Under the pieces are notes generated by a model, which was not told the DNA's origin, searched no databases, and saw only the letters and a program-made list of their open reading frames with translations. Position numbers and translations under genes: made by a program. From an uncultured Pelagibacteraceae bacterium (GTDB lineage Bacteria; Pseudomonadota; Alphaproteobacteria; Pelagibacterales; Pelagibacteraceae), in NCBI GenBank assembly GCA_902595815.1, contig CACJRL010000001.1, positions 62,001-126,000 of the forward strand: a DNA stretch of 64,000 nucleotides, given 5' to 3'. This document shows, piece by piece, positions 36,245-45,617 of the stretch. The first letter of the stretch is position 1, and every line of letters starts with the position of its first letter.

Positions 36245-36871
36245 TTATAAATTTATAAAATTATCAATTATTTTTAGACCAGTTTTGTCACTTTTTTCAG
36301 GATGAAATTGCGTTCCAAATAAATTTTCTTTTTCAACTGTACACACAATATTTGATGAATAATCAGTTGTAGCAGCAATGACTGACTTATCATTTGGAAT
36401 AAATTCATAACTATGAACAAAATACATATGTGAGTTATTTTCTATATCTTTAAAAATTTTACTTTCCTTAACAATATTTATTTGGTTCCAACCAATGTGG
36501 GGTAGTTTATATTTTCCATTTTGATTATCAATTTTAGATACTTTGCCAGAAATCCATCCTAAACCTTTTGTTTCAACCTCCTCATATCCAACATCTGCAA
36601 ACATTTGAAGTCCTACGCAAATACCAAGAAGTGGTTTTTTATTATTTAATGCAAATTCGCTTAGAGTATCTATTAAGCCATTTATGCTGTTTAAACCATC
36701 TATGCAGCTCTTGAATGAGCCCTGCCCTGGTAAAACTACCTTATCGCTTGATTTAATTTTATTTAAATCTGAAGTTACTTCGATATTAACTTTATCTTTA
36801 GCAACTTCCTTAAAGGAGTTAATTACAGAGCTAATATTGCCCGATTTATAGTCAACAATTGTGACGTCCAT
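36245..36871 (-). CDS. hisH: Imidazole glycerol phosphate synthase glutaminase subunit HisH
   Basis: HisH makes ammonia from glutamine for HisF. The 208-residue class I glutamine amidotransferase has TIVDYKSGNISSVINSF, VVLPGQGSFKSC, the nucleophile block PLLGICVGLQMFAD (Cys), GKYKLPHIGWNQI, MYFVHSYEF and the His-Glu pair in LFGTQFHPEKSDKTG. All three catalytic residues are visible. Confidence 0.97.
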   Translation of the reverse strand: MDVTIVDYKSGNISSVINSFKEVAKDKVNIEVTSDLNKIKSSDKVVLPGQGSFKSCIDGLNSINGLIDTLSEFALNNKKPLLGICVGLQMFADVGYEEVETKGLGWISGKVSKIDNQNGKYKLPHIGWNQINIVKESKIFKDIENNSHMYFVHSYEFIPNDKSVIAATTDYSSNIVCTVEKENLFGTQFHPEKSDKTGLKIIDNFINL

Positions 36872-36876
36872 TAATT

Positions 36877-37467
36877 TTATAAAGAGCCCTTTGTCGAAGG
36901 AATTGTACTTTTGTTTCTTGGATCTAACTCTAATGCAGCTCTTAAAGTTCTGGCTAGTCCTTTATAACAAGACTCTATAATGTGGTGACTATTATCACCG
37001 TAAATATTTTCAACGTGCAATGTAATTCCTGCAGCTTGCGAGAATGCTTGGAACCATTCTTTAAATAATTCAGTGTCCATCTCACCAAGTTTTTCAACTT
37101 TTAATTTTACATTCCAAATCAAATAAGGTCTGTTTGAAACATCTATTGCTACTCTTGTTAATGTTTCATCCATTGGCAACAAAATGTGAGCATATCTTTT
37201 AATGCCTACAAATTTTTTTGAGGCTTTCTTTAAGCATTCTCCAATAGCAATCCCGGTATCTTCTGTTGTGTGGTGAAGATCGATGTGTGTGTCACCTGTA
37301 GCTTTAACAGTTAAATCCATTGATGAGTGTTTAGATAACTGCTCAAGCATGTGATCTAAGAAACCTATTCCTGTGTCAACTTTGTACTTACCTTTGCCAT
37401 CAATATTAAGGTCGACACTGATATTGGTTTCTTTTGTTTTTCTAGCTATTTTTGCTTTTCTTTTCAT
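36877..37467 (-). CDS. hisB: Imidazoleglycerol-phosphate dehydratase HisB
   Basis: HisB dehydrates IGP to imidazole acetol phosphate. The 196-residue monofunctional form shows [51 protein letters not shown] (metal-binding His/Glu block), [16 protein letters not shown] and [19 protein letters not shown]. It leads the leftward hisBHAFE operon. Its promoter is in the 90-bp divergent gap shared with hslV. As usual in alphaproteobacteria, hisG, D, C and I are elsewhere. Confidence 0.96.
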   Translation of the reverse strand: MKRKAKIARKTKETNISVDLNIDGKGKYKVDTGIGFLDHMLEQLSKHSSMDLTVKATGDTHIDLHHTTEDTGIAIGECLKKASKKFVGIKRYAHILLPMDETLTRVAIDVSNRPYLIWNVKLKVEKLGEMDTELFKEWFQAFSQAAGITLHVENIYGDNSHHIIESCYKGLARTLRAALELDPRNKSTIPSTKGSL

Positions 37468-37522
37468 AATTTAAATTAGGTATATAGGTATTTTTGATTA
37501 TATCAATAATACTAAACCTAGA

Positions 37523-37550
37523 CTTGAACTATTAAAATTCGTATCCATTT
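37523..37550 (+). promoter_or_regulatory. Possible heat-shock (sigma-32-type) promoter of hslVU
   Basis: CTTGAAC at 37523-37529 and CCATTTAT starting at 37545, separated by 15 bases, resemble the RpoH -35 (CTTGAA) and -10 (CCCCAT-T). The position just before hslV fits the known heat-shock control of hslVU in other proteobacteria. The -10 ends 7 bases from the ATG, which would leave almost no leader. The match is partial and unverified. Confidence 0.35.
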
Positions 37551-37557
37551 ATAGGTT

Positions 37558-38073
37558 ATGACAACCATTGTACTTGTAAGAAAAAATAATGACGTAGTAG
37601 TGGCCAGTGACGGTCAAGTTAGCATGGGTAATACTGTAATTAAGAAAACTGCTAACAAAGTTCGTAAAATTGAGAAAAGAAATGTGATCGCAGGTTTTGC
37701 AGGATCAACGGCAGATGCCTTAACATTGTTTGAAAGATTAGAATCAAAGCTTGAAAAACATGCAGGCAACCTGACAAGAGCTGCTGTAGAATTAGCAAAA
37801 GATTGGCGTACAGACAAATACTTAAGAAGATTAGAGGCCTTAATGGCAATAGGTGATAAAGAAAAAAGTTTTATAATTTCGGGAACAGGTGATGTTCTTG
37901 AACCTGAGGGAGATGTAATTGGAATTGGTTCAGGTGGAAATTATGCCTTGGCAGCTGCAAAGGTATTAATGGATACTGATATGTCTGCAGAAGAAATTGC
38001 TAAAAAGTCTATTAAAGTTGCTTCTGATATTTGTGTATTTACTAACGACAATTTGAGCATGGAGAAAATATAA
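37558..38073 (+). CDS. hslV: ATP-dependent protease subunit HslV (ClpQ)
   Basis: HslV is the Thr-peptidase core of the HslVU protease. The 171 residues begin [24 protein letters not shown]. Removal of Met exposes the catalytic Thr2. [47 protein letters not shown] and [13 protein letters not shown] are the family segments. It overlaps hslU by one base (TAATG). Confidence 0.97.
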   Translation: MTTIVLVRKNNDVVVASDGQVSMGNTVIKKTANKVRKIEKRNVIAGFAGSTADALTLFERLESKLEKHAGNLTRAAVELAKDWRTDKYLRRLEALMAIGDKEKSFIISGTGDVLEPEGDVIGIGSGGNYALAAAKVLMDTDMSAEEIAKKSIKVASDICVFTNDNLSMEKI

Positions 38074-39440
38074 TGGAAAACTCAAACGTAACAAAGTTTC
38101 CCAAAGGTAAAGTAGAAAAAGAAAAGACAACAATTGCAAATTCATTATCACCTAGGGAAATTGTTTCAGAATTAGATAGATTTGTTGTTGGGCAAAATAA
38201 AGCTAAAAGAGCTGTTGCTATCGCTTTAAGAAATAGATGGAGAAGACAAGCATTAGAAGATGATATGAAGGATGAAGTTCTTCCAAAAAACATTTTAATG
38301 ATTGGACCAACAGGAGTTGGTAAAACTGAGATCTCAAGAAGACTTTCAAAATTAGCAGAAGCACCATTTGTAAAAGTTGAAGCAACAAGATTTACTGAAG
38401 TAGGATATGTGGGACGTGATGTAGAGCAAATTGTTAGAGATTTATTAGAAATTGCAATTGCAATGGAAAAAGTTAAGAAAAGAAAAGAAGTACATGCTCA
38501 AGCACAAAAATTAGCTGAGGACAGGGTTTTAGATGCACTAGTTGGTAATAAAGCGAGTGTAGCAACTCGAGAAAGTTTTAGAAAAAGACTAAGAGATGGA
38601 GATTTAGATGATAATGAAATTGAAATAGCTGTTAGTGAGTCTAATCAGATGCCGTCCTTTGAGATACCTGGAATGCCTGGTGCAAATGTTGGGATGATTA
38701 ATATTTCAGACATGCTTGGAAAATCTATGGGTCAAAAGCCTAAGAAAAAGAAAATGTCAGTTAAAGAATCTCACGAAATTTTAATTAATGAAGAGTCAGA
38801 TAAACTTATCGAACAAGATAAAATTATAAAATCAGCAAAAGATTCAACAGAGAATAATGGTATCGTTTTTTTAGACGAAATAGATAAAATTTCTGCAAGA
38901 ACAGATAGGGTTGGTGGTGATGTCTCAAGAGAAGGTGTTCAAAGAGATTTATTGCCATTAATTGAAGGAACAACCGTTAGCACAAAATATGGACCTGTTA
39001 AAACAGATCATATTTTATTTATTGCCTCTGGTGCGTTTCAATTGGCAAAACCGTCAGATCTTTTACCAGAACTACAAGGTAGGCTTCCAATAAGAGTTGA
39101 ACTTGATGCGTTAAATAGCGACGATTTCATTAGAATATTAAAAGAACCAGATAACAGTTTAATAAAACAATACAAAGCACTTTTAAAAACAGAAAATGTG
39201 GATTTAGAATTTACAGAAGATGGAATAAATACTATTGCACATATAGCAAGTGAAGTTAACTCATCTGTAGAAAATATTGGTGCAAGAAGACTACATACAA
39301 TTATTGAAAGAGTCTTAGATGAAATTAGCTTTACAGCAACAGATAGAGCTGGAGAAAAAATTACTGTAGATGGTAAATATATTAAAGATAATATTGGTGA
39401 ATTAGTAAAAGATACTGACCTATCTAAGTTTATTTTATAG
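38073..39440 (+). CDS. hslU: ATP-dependent protease ATPase subunit HslU (ClpY)
   Basis: HslU is the AAA+ unfoldase feeding HslV. The 455 residues contain [33 protein letters not shown], Walker [42 protein letters not shown] (pore loop GYVG), the I-domain, Walker [12 protein letters not shown], the sensor [25 protein letters not shown] and the C-terminal [18 protein letters not shown]. The tail ends ...DLSKFIL as in relatives. It overlaps the convergent smr by 11 bases. Confidence 0.97.
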   Translation: MENSNVTKFPKGKVEKEKTTIANSLSPREIVSELDRFVVGQNKAKRAVAIALRNRWRRQALEDDMKDEVLPKNILMIGPTGVGKTEISRRLSKLAEAPFVKVEATRFTEVGYVGRDVEQIVRDLLEIAIAMEKVKKRKEVHAQAQKLAEDRVLDALVGNKASVATRESFRKRLRDGDLDDNEIEIAVSESNQMPSFEIPGMPGANVGMINISDMLGKSMGQKPKKKKMSVKESHEILINEESDKLIEQDKIIKSAKDSTENNGIVFLDEIDKISARTDRVGGDVSREGVQRDLLPLIEGTTVSTKYGPVKTDHILFIASGAFQLAKPSDLLPELQGRLPIRVELDALNSDDFIRILKEPDNSLIKQYKALLKTENVDLEFTEDGINTIAHIASEVNSSVENIGARRLHTIIERVLDEISFTATDRAGEKITVDGKYIKDNIGELVKDTDLSKFIL

Positions 39441-39843
39441 TTTTCAAAAATATATCAAAATTTCCTTTTGAAGGGCTGTTAACCGACTCAAAGTCAATTT
39501 TAATAATTTTATCCATCAATTCATTATTATTTTTAATATACTCTGGGACGGAATATTTTAAGATACTTAAGTCTTTAGATTGGTATGGATCCTCCAAATT
39601 TTTTGACCTCATCCCTTTACCAGTAATCACATTAATTTTTTTTACTTTATTTAAATAACAATTCTTGAGAAATTCAGAAATTTTTTTGTTAGCTTCTTCC
39701 AAAGTATATCCATGAAGATCGATTGATCTTTCTGAAATTAAATCATTATTTATCTGATCAAGGTCTTTACTCTGAAGTTTTTCAGAACTGTCTAAGAAAT
39801 TTTGCCAATCTTTTTTATCTTTGTCTGATAGCTTATTTTTCAA
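39430..39843 (-). CDS. Smr-domain protein
   Basis: A Smr-domain nuclease-like protein. The family block is [24 protein letters not shown] (DLHG motif) followed by [16 protein letters not shown] and [12 protein letters not shown]. The track begins at TTG 39867. I prefer the TTG at 39843, because it overlaps the stop of the upstream Tim44-like gene as TTGA, as at two other junctions here; this gives 137 residues. No ATG is available before the Smr core, so the start remains uncertain. This gene order is common near alphaproteobacterial origins. Confidence 0.82.
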   Translation of the reverse strand: MKNKLSDKDKKDWQNFLDSSEKLQSKDLDQINNDLISERSIDLHGYTLEEANKKISEFLKNCYLNKVKKINVITGKGMRSKNLEDPYQSKDLSILKYSVPEYIKNNNELMDKIIKIDFESVNSPSKGNFDIFLKTIK

Positions 39844-40427
39844 GCTTGAGTATCGATTAGTAACCAATTTGGGTTATTAGATCTACTGTCTTTGGAAAAC
39901 TTCCAAGTATCTAATACTTTTTTAATTTTTTCAGGATCTCCAGAAACTATTTTATTATCTTTGTCTTTAACGCATGATATAATTTCACTAACAAACTCAA
40001 CTGTGACTTCCAACATGTTTTTATTTTGTTGGTGCTCTTTTACTTCAGCTGAATTAATTCCTATAAATGTTGTTTCCGATGAATAATTTTTTGAATCTCT
40101 GTCTTTTATTGCTTCTTCAAACTGCTGGTATACATTTTTGTCTAATAATGATTTTATGTCTTTTAATTTTCCTTTAGCAAAATTAGTAATTATCGTTTCA
40201 TAAGCAATTCTTGCTCCTTTAATAAATTCTTTCTTAGCATTTTCATCAAATGTACTTGCATTCAAATCAACAGTTGGTTTAGCTGGTGGTGCCTCGTGAG
40301 CAAAACTTGAGTCTATATCTTCTTCAAAACCAGTCTTTTTACCTAAAATTCCTCTTAATCTGAGAAAAATAAAACCTGCAATCATTGCAAGTAGTATAAT
40401 ATCAATGTATTCAAAGCTATAACTCAT
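39840..40427 (-). CDS. Tim44/TimA-domain inner-membrane protein
   Basis: A 195-residue protein with an N-terminal anchor helix (FEYIDIILLAMIAGFIFLRLRGILGKKTG). A Tim44-like domain follows: [100 protein letters not shown]. This family is the bacterial relative of mitochondrial Tim44 and occurs in alphaproteobacteria beside fxsA/secB. A role at the inner membrane in protein handling is suggested for it but not shown here. It ends ...TQA at a TGA shared with the TTG start of smr. Confidence 0.85.
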   Translation of the reverse strand: MSYSFEYIDIILLAMIAGFIFLRLRGILGKKTGFEEDIDSSFAHEAPPAKPTVDLNASTFDENAKKEFIKGARIAYETIITNFAKGKLKDIKSLLDKNVYQQFEEAIKDRDSKNYSSETTFIGINSAEVKEHQQNKNMLEVTVEFVSEIISCVKDKDNKIVSGDPEKIKKVLDTWKFSKDSRSNNPNWLLIDTQA

Positions 40428-40484
40428 ATAACTATATTATTTACTATGTTGATAATTTCAACCTGCTAATTAAATAATAGACAA

Positions 40485-40916
40485 ATGAACACAGCATTAC
40501 TTTTTATTATTGGAATTCCACTTATCGAAATCTACCTATTTATCAAAATTGGTTCTCAAATAGGTGCATTTAACACTGTTTTACTAATTTTATCTACTGC
40601 AGTAGCTGGTGTTGCTTATGCAAGGTATGAGGGATTTAACACCCTTAAGTCAGGCTTAAGTCAGTTAGTAAAAAATCAAATACCGGTGTACGAAATAATA
40701 TCAGGTGCCACTTTGGCATTTGCAGCATTATTGTTAATATTGCCAGGCTTTGCCACTGACATAATTGGGATTTTGCTTATTATTCCATTTACGAGAAAAG
40801 TTATGTTAAGCAAATTCATAAATAAAAATAAAAAGAAATACGAAAGTGAAAATAATAAAAATTACATTGATGGTGATTATGAAGATATAAGCGACGATAA
40901 TGACAAAAAACTATGA
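40485..40916 (+). CDS. fxsA: FxsA family membrane protein
   Basis: A 143-residue inner-membrane protein of the FxsA family (suppressor of F exclusion of phage T7 in E. coli; real role unknown). It shows IGIPLIEIYLFIKIGSQIGAFNTVLLILSTAVAGVAYARYEGFNTL and FAALLLILPGFATDIIGILLIIPFTRKVML, with an acidic C-terminal tail. The neighbour secB starts inside its last 17 bases. Confidence 0.93.
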   Translation: MNTALLFIIGIPLIEIYLFIKIGSQIGAFNTVLLILSTAVAGVAYARYEGFNTLKSGLSQLVKNQIPVYEIISGATLAFAALLLILPGFATDIIGILLIIPFTRKVMLSKFINKNKKKYESENNKNYIDGDYEDISDDNDKKL

Positions 40917-41322
40917 AATAATTTTGCAGTACATACAAGATCTTTCAGTTGAAATTCCAAGTGCTGAAACATTCGTATATAGCAGAGAATATATTACAAA
41001 GTATTCTCTAGGGATAAACATTACAAATAAAACGTTAAAAAATGAAATGATAGAAGTTATAACTAAATTAAGTTACAAAGATCCAAATGAAAGTAAAAAA
41101 AAATCACACTTTGAGATCTCATATTCTACTGTAATTAAAATTACAGATAAAACAATTAAAAAAGCGGAATTAGAAAAAATATTATTGTGTGATTTACAAG
41201 TTGAAATATATCCTAGACTTGAGAAAATATTTATCAATCTTATAAAGGATGCGGGTTTTCCAGAATTAAAATTAGAAAAAAAAGTTGACTTTGAAAAGCT
41301 TTACCAACAAAGATTGAATTAG
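40900..41322 (+). CDS. secB: Protein-export chaperone SecB
   Basis: SecB keeps preproteins unfolded and delivers them to SecA. The 140 residues start MTKNYEIILQYIQDLSVEIPSAETF, the conserved N-terminal block, and contain SYSTVIKITDKTIKKAELEKILLCDLQVEIYPRLEKIFINLIKDAGFPELKLEKKVDFEKLY. The C-terminus is close to others (DF..LY..). It is less acidic and more Lys-rich than E. coli SecB, as expected for this genome. It overlaps the convergent dnaQ by 4 bases. Confidence 0.93.
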   Translation: MTKNYEIILQYIQDLSVEIPSAETFVYSREYITKYSLGINITNKTLKNEMIEVITKLSYKDPNESKKKSHFEISYSTVIKITDKTIKKAELEKILLCDLQVEIYPRLEKIFINLIKDAGFPELKLEKKVDFEKLYQQRLN

Positions 41323-41984
41323 TAAAAATTTTTTTTTAATTCACTTTTTAAAAACTTAGCGTGTAATTTATTTTCTTCTTCTGTAATTTTAATTATTTTT
41401 TTTGAATAATCAGTTACTTTAATATTTGTAGTCACATTTTTTTTTATATCTTTATTAAATTGGAAAACTGGTTCTTTTTGATCAATTAAATTTATATAAA
41501 CTTTAGATAATAGTTCACAGTCAATTAATGCTGTATGCTTTTTTCTTCTTGAATTATCCACCCTATACCTTTTACAAAGAGCATCTAAGCTTATGCTAGA
41601 TCCTGGAAATTTATTTCTAGCTAATTCAAGGGTATCAATGACATTTTCTTTAGCAATAGTTTTCATATTTATTAATGATAACTCATTATTAAGATGTCCT
41701 ATGTCAAACTCTGCGTTATGAATTATAATTTTTTTTTCTGCAATAAATTCTAAGAATTGATCAGCTACATCTATAAATTTTTTTTTATCGGATAGAAACT
41801 CATCGGTATAACCATGAACTTTTAATGCGCTTTCAGAAACTTTTCTCTCGGGGTTTAAATAACAATGAAAGACATTATTTGTTGGAATTAGATTATCTAA
41901 CTCAATGCAACCTATTTCAACAATTCTGTGACCTTCTTTTACTGATAATCCTGTTGTCTCTGTATCAAGAACTATTTCTTTCAT
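41319..41984 (-). CDS. dnaQ: DNA polymerase III epsilon subunit (3'-5' exonuclease)
   Basis: DnaQ proofreads replicative DNA synthesis. The 221 residues have ExoI EIVLDTETTGLSVKEGHRIVEIGCIEL (DxE), ExoII IIHNAEFDIGHLNNEL, and ExoIII LDALCKRYRVDNSRRKKHTALIDCELLSKVYINL (HxxxxxD). A C-terminal tail for polymerase contact follows. It overlaps the end of coaE by 20 bases in the leftward operon coming from the origin. Confidence 0.96.
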   Translation of the reverse strand: MKEIVLDTETTGLSVKEGHRIVEIGCIELDNLIPTNNVFHCYLNPERKVSESALKVHGYTDEFLSDKKKFIDVADQFLEFIAEKKIIIHNAEFDIGHLNNELSLINMKTIAKENVIDTLELARNKFPGSSISLDALCKRYRVDNSRRKKHTALIDCELLSKVYINLIDQKEPVFQFNKDIKKNVTTNIKVTDYSKKIIKITEEENKLHAKFLKSELKKNFY

Positions 41985-42552
41985 ACAAAATCTTCTTTTT
42001 TAATAAATTTACTTTATGTTTCATTATATTCGGTGGAAAATTATTATCTATTACATAATTTGCCAATTTTCTTTTTTCGAACAGATTAGATTGGTTTTTT
42101 TTTAAATTTTTTAAAATTATTTTATTATAATATTTCCTTTTTTTTACTCTAGCTAAAATTTTTTGTTTTTGGGCATTTATAAATACCAATACATCATCTT
42201 TTTTATTTAGTTTATTTTCTAATAAAAGAGGGATGTCTAGAACTATCATCTTCGAATTTTTTTTTTTTTTTAGAAATTTTCTCATTCTTTTTCTTACAAT
42301 AGGGTGAACTATAGATGATATAAATTTTAAACTTTTTTTGTTTGACGATATTGCATTAACTAATTCAATTTTTCTAATTGGGAAAGACTTAACATAATCA
42401 GGAAATTTTTTATTCAATTTTCTAAAACAACTTTTATCCTTTTTATATATATCACTCACTTCTTTATCAGCATTGAAAATTGGGCAATTGAATAATTTTG
42501 ATATAAATGATTTCCCAGAGGCAATACTCCCTATCACACAAACTCTAATCAT
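41965..42552 (-). CDS. coaE: Dephospho-CoA kinase
   Basis: CoaE phosphorylates dephospho-CoA in the last step of CoA synthesis. The 195 residues have the P-loop VIGSIASGKSFISKLF and IFNADKEVSDIYK, then SSIVHPIVRKRMRKFL and VLDIPLLLENKLNKKDDVLVFIN, and LANYVIDNNF near the end. It precedes dnaQ in the conserved alphaproteobacterial maf-aroE-coaE-dnaQ order. Confidence 0.95.
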   Translation of the reverse strand: MIRVCVIGSIASGKSFISKLFNCPIFNADKEVSDIYKKDKSCFRKLNKKFPDYVKSFPIRKIELVNAISSNKKSLKFISSIVHPIVRKRMRKFLKKKKNSKMIVLDIPLLLENKLNKKDDVLVFINAQKQKILARVKKRKYYNKIILKNLKKNQSNLFEKRKLANYVIDNNFPPNIMKHKVNLLKKKILYERNSS

Positions 42553-42570
42553 TAATCCCTTTAGTAATTT

Positions 42571-43311
42571 TTATATACATCTTCCACCATCAACTTCTAG
42601 CACAGCGCCCGTAATCATGCTTGCTTCGTCTGAACATAAAAAACAGGCAGCATTTCCCATATCTTGTGGTGTTGAAAATCTACCAATAGGAATTGTTGAT
42701 AGAAATGCTTGTTTTTTTTTATTTGAGCTACCTCCCATAAAAGATTTTAATAATGGTGTTTTTCCTGCTACTGGAGCAATTGCATTCACTCTAACATTAT
42801 AAGGAGCAAGTTCTACAGCCATCGCTTTAGTTGCTGTTATCATCCAACCTTTACTGGCATTGTACCAATTTAATTTAGGTCTGGGTGATAAACCTGCAGT
42901 TGATGCAACATTTAATATTACACCTCTTTTTAGCTTTTTCATTTTCGGTACAAAATATTTTGCACTTAAATAAACTGATTTAGCATTCACATTAAATACT
43001 CTATCAAATTCCCTTCCTGTTACATCTTCCATATTTTTTGGTTTATGTGTTATTCCAGCATTATTAACAATTATATCTACTGCCTTATATTTTTTGAAAG
43101 AATATTTTAATAAAGATTTAAAATTAGAGTCTTTTGAAACGTCAGCAACAAAGTGATCTTGGGATAATGATTTTGAAACCTTCTTTAATAAATTTGAGTT
43201 AATATCAACTAGTATTAATTTTGCCCCTTCTTCAGAAAATTTTTTTGCAATTCCTTTCCCAAAACCTGATGCTGAACCCGTAATAATTGCTATTTTATTT
43301 TTTAATCTCAC
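42571..43311 (-). CDS. SDR-family oxidoreductase (FabG-like)
   Basis: A 246-residue classical SDR: TGSASGFGKGIAKKFSEEG (cofactor site), NNAGIT, active-site STAGLSPRPKLNWYNASKGWMITATKAMA (Ser, Tyr and Lys all present, in contrast to the 712-1422 SDR), NVRVNAIAPVAGKTPLL, and the C-terminal ASMITGAVLEVDGGRCI. The GxxxGxG is intact. Cofactor and substrate are unknown. It is inserted between aroE and coaE, an unusual position for this otherwise conserved origin-side operon. Confidence 0.9.
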   Translation of the reverse strand: MRLKNKIAIITGSASGFGKGIAKKFSEEGAKLILVDINSNLLKKVSKSLSQDHFVADVSKDSNFKSLLKYSFKKYKAVDIIVNNAGITHKPKNMEDVTGREFDRVFNVNAKSVYLSAKYFVPKMKKLKRGVILNVASTAGLSPRPKLNWYNASKGWMITATKAMAVELAPYNVRVNAIAPVAGKTPLLKSFMGGSSNKKKQAFLSTIPIGRFSTPQDMGNAACFLCSDEASMITGAVLEVDGGRCI

Positions 43312-43316
43312 AATTT

Positions 43317-44111
43317 CTAACTCTTTAAAAATTTTATTAACTGATCATTAACAATTGGATTAATATCATGCCAAATATTAAATGCCTTTTGTGCTTGGAA
43401 TAAAAACATATTTAATCCATTTTCATATATGTTTCCTGTAATCTTTGCAGCATGAGAAAACTCAGTATCATAAGGTTCATATATAACGTCGTAGAATAGT
43501 TTATTTTTTCCAGCTTTTGTAAAGTCTGTTCCAAATTTATCATTTTCTTTTAAACCCAAGCTTGTTGCATTAATTATCATATCAAAATCCACGATTTCAC
43601 CCCAATCTAAAACACTTAAATCTTTGAATATATTTTTTAATGCTTCAGCTTTTTCTCTAGTTCTATTGCTTAAAATGATTTTTGATGCATTCATTTTTTT
43701 TAATGCGTAAACTATCGAAGGAACAACCCCTCCTGCACCTAGTATTAATATAGTCTTATTTTTAACATCATAATTTAATTTTTTTATGCTAATTTCAAAA
43801 CCGTCAATATCTGTATTGTGTCCAATTAAATTACCATTGTGTAAAGAAATAGTATTGACTGATTGTGTTCTTAAAGCATGACCACTAAGAACATCAACAT
43901 AAGGAATGGCTGTTTTTTTATATGGGACTGTAATATTTATTCCATCCAATTTTTTTTCTTTTAAATTTTTAAATAGTTCTGGTAAATCACTTTCATGGGT
44001 CTCCAATTTTCCATAAATTGCTTCAATATTATTATTTTTAAACCAATAATTGTGTAATTTTGGTGATAAAGTATGTTCAATAGGATTTCCAATTACTAAG
44101 AATTTTTTCAT
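43317..44111 (-). CDS. aroE: Shikimate dehydrogenase
   Basis: AroE reduces 3-dehydroshikimate with NADPH. The 264 residues start FLVIGNPIEHTLSPKLHNYWF, with shikimate-binding SPxLHN, and show DGINITVPYKKTAIPYVD (Lys), NTISLHNGNLIGHNTDIDGF, the nucleotide-binding LILGAGGVVPSIVYALKK, ILSNRTREKAEAL, and INATSLGLKEND. Start overlaps maf by 4 bases. Confidence 0.96.
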   Translation of the reverse strand: MKKFLVIGNPIEHTLSPKLHNYWFKNNNIEAIYGKLETHESDLPELFKNLKEKKLDGINITVPYKKTAIPYVDVLSGHALRTQSVNTISLHNGNLIGHNTDIDGFEISIKKLNYDVKNKTILILGAGGVVPSIVYALKKMNASKIILSNRTREKAEALKNIFKDLSVLDWGEIVDFDMIINATSLGLKENDKFGTDFTKAGKNKLFYDVIYEPYDTEFSHAAKITGNIYENGLNMFLFQAQKAFNIWHDINPIVNDQLIKFLKS

Positions 44112-44692
44112 TTAAATTTGCTTAAGTACTTCTTTATTTTATTAATAGGTAAACCCATAATTGTATTTTCGTCTCCATCTATGTTAACAAATAAATTTCT
44201 ACCTTCTCCTTCAATTTGATACACATTGTAAGCAAATAAAATATCATCTGGTATTTTTTTAAGGTAATCTAAAAGTTCTTTATTTGTAAATTTTTTCATG
44301 GTTAAATAGGCTCTTTCAGTATAATTCCAAATCATAGAACCATTTTTAGATATACAAACTGAACTAATTAACGAGTGCTTTTTACCATTAAGCTTTTTTA
44401 AAATATTTAATGCTTCGTTTCTATTTTGTGGTTTAGATATTAATTCTCCATCAAGATCTATGACACTGTCTGCACCCAAAACTATAACATCATGAAACTT
44501 ATTACTTACTTTGTTTGCTTTTAATTCTGCTAAATTTTTTGATATTATTTCAGGACTTGCGCCTTCTTTTATTAAACTTTCTTTTACAGGTTCTTCATCA
44601 ACATTTGATGGCTGAATATTGCAATTAAAGTTGTTGTTTTTCAATATTTCTTCTCTGACCTTGCTTTTTGAAGCTAAAATTATCTCAAACAT
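44108..44692 (-). CDS. maf: Maf-like nucleotide pyrophosphatase
   Basis: A Maf-family dNTP/NTP pyrophosphatase. I start at ATG 44692 (MFEIILASKSKVREEILK), not at the TTG at 44710; the shorter form has the canonical start and overlaps ppsR by 8 bases. Family blocks are NVDEEPVKESL, KANKVSNKFHDVIVLGADSVIDLDGELISKPQNRNEALNILKKLNGKKHSLISSVCI, and NIDGDENTIMGLPINKI near the end. The family hydrolyses non-canonical nucleotides or acts in division arrest. Confidence 0.94.
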   Translation of the reverse strand: MFEIILASKSKVREEILKNNNFNCNIQPSNVDEEPVKESLIKEGASPEIISKNLAELKANKVSNKFHDVIVLGADSVIDLDGELISKPQNRNEALNILKKLNGKKHSLISSVCISKNGSMIWNYTERAYLTMKKFTNKELLDYLKKIPDDILFAYNVYQIEGEGRNLFVNIDGDENTIMGLPINKIKKYLSKFK

Positions 44693-45506
44693 TTTTATTT
44701 TGAATTTCAAAAATTTTAATTATAGAAGCTGCTGTTTCTTCAACAGATTTTCTAGTTACATCAATTACAGGCCATTTATTTTTCTTGAATAATATTTTAG
44801 ATTGGTCAACTTCATTTCTAATTTTTTCTAAATTTGTGTAATCAGAAGCTTCATTTTCTTTTAATGAGTTAAGTCTATTTCTTCTTATATCAAACAATCT
44901 TTCTGCTTCAGTTGTAAGTCCAATTACGCAAATATTTTTTGTTTCTATAACTCCCTTTGGTATACTCATTTCATTGACCAATGGTATATTGGAAGTTTTA
45001 AATCCTTTATTTGCAAGATAAATTGAGGTTGGGGTTTTGCTGGTCCTGCTAACGCCAACTAAGATAATATCAGATTCCGATATATTTTCTGTATTATTTC
45101 CATCATCATGGTTCATTGTAAACTGTATTGCTTCAATTCTTTTGTAATAGTCCTCATCTAAAACGTGTTGAGCACTTGGTTGATGAGTTGCTTTTTCATT
45201 TAATATTTTAGAAAAATTTAAAATTAGATCTCCTAAAACACCAAAGCAGGGAATTTTTCTCTTGTTTGCTTCATCAGCTAAAAACTTAGCTAGTTTACTA
45301 TTCACTACAGTGTATAAAATTATCGGACTTTCTTTTTCTTGAGCACCACTTAAAATTGATGAGATTTGATTTTCTGTTCTTGTAAATGAAAATTGATTTA
45401 GATCATAATTAAAATTATTAAACTGGGCTTTAAGTGCCATAAATATTCTGTCAAGTGTTTCTCCAGTTGAATCAGAAATTAAATAAACTTGGTGTGTATT
45501 TTTCAT
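44685..45506 (-). CDS. ppsR: Pyruvate phosphate dikinase/PEP synthetase regulatory protein (DUF299)
   Basis: A bifunctional kinase/pyrophosphorylase that switches PPDK or PEP synthase on and off. The 273 residues start QVYLISDSTGETLDRIFMALKAQF, then GVLGDLILNFSKIL, QHVLDEDYYKRIEAIQFTMNHDDG, the P-loop-like IILVGVSRTSKTPTSIYLANKGFKTSNIPLV and LFDIRRNRL. This is the homologue of Rickettsia RP001, the gene that flanks the Caulobacter/Rickettsia-type origin on the side opposite hemE. It is the first gene of the leftward operon. Confidence 0.95.
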   Translation of the reverse strand: MKNTHQVYLISDSTGETLDRIFMALKAQFNNFNYDLNQFSFTRTENQISSILSGAQEKESPIILYTVVNSKLAKFLADEANKRKIPCFGVLGDLILNFSKILNEKATHQPSAQHVLDEDYYKRIEAIQFTMNHDDGNNTENISESDIILVGVSRTSKTPTSIYLANKGFKTSNIPLVNEMSIPKGVIETKNICVIGLTTEAERLFDIRRNRLNSLKENEASDYTNLEKIRNEVDQSKILFKKNKWPVIDVTRKSVEETAASIIKIFEIQNKNV

Positions 45507-45593
45507 GTATAATTTGTCAACAAAGTATTACTAAAATTAAAGATATTTTCAATTAAGCAACAAATGATAGTTTTATTTATTTGTAATCATTTA

Positions 45594-45617
45594 ATTAACA
45601 TATTTATAAATGTTAAT
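45594..45617. repeat. Inverted repeat inside the putative origin
   Basis: ATTAACAT (45594-45601) and ATGTTAAT (45610-45617) are perfect inverted copies separated by 8 bases. Their function is unknown; they could be a protein site or part of the origin's unwinding region. In DNA this AT-rich, a repeat of this size has some chance of being random. Confidence 0.45.

Noticed and set aside
41533-41560. DnaA-box-like TTATCCACC in dnaQ
   Set aside because: A single 8/9 match inside a coding region, not clustered with others; expected at this frequency by chance.
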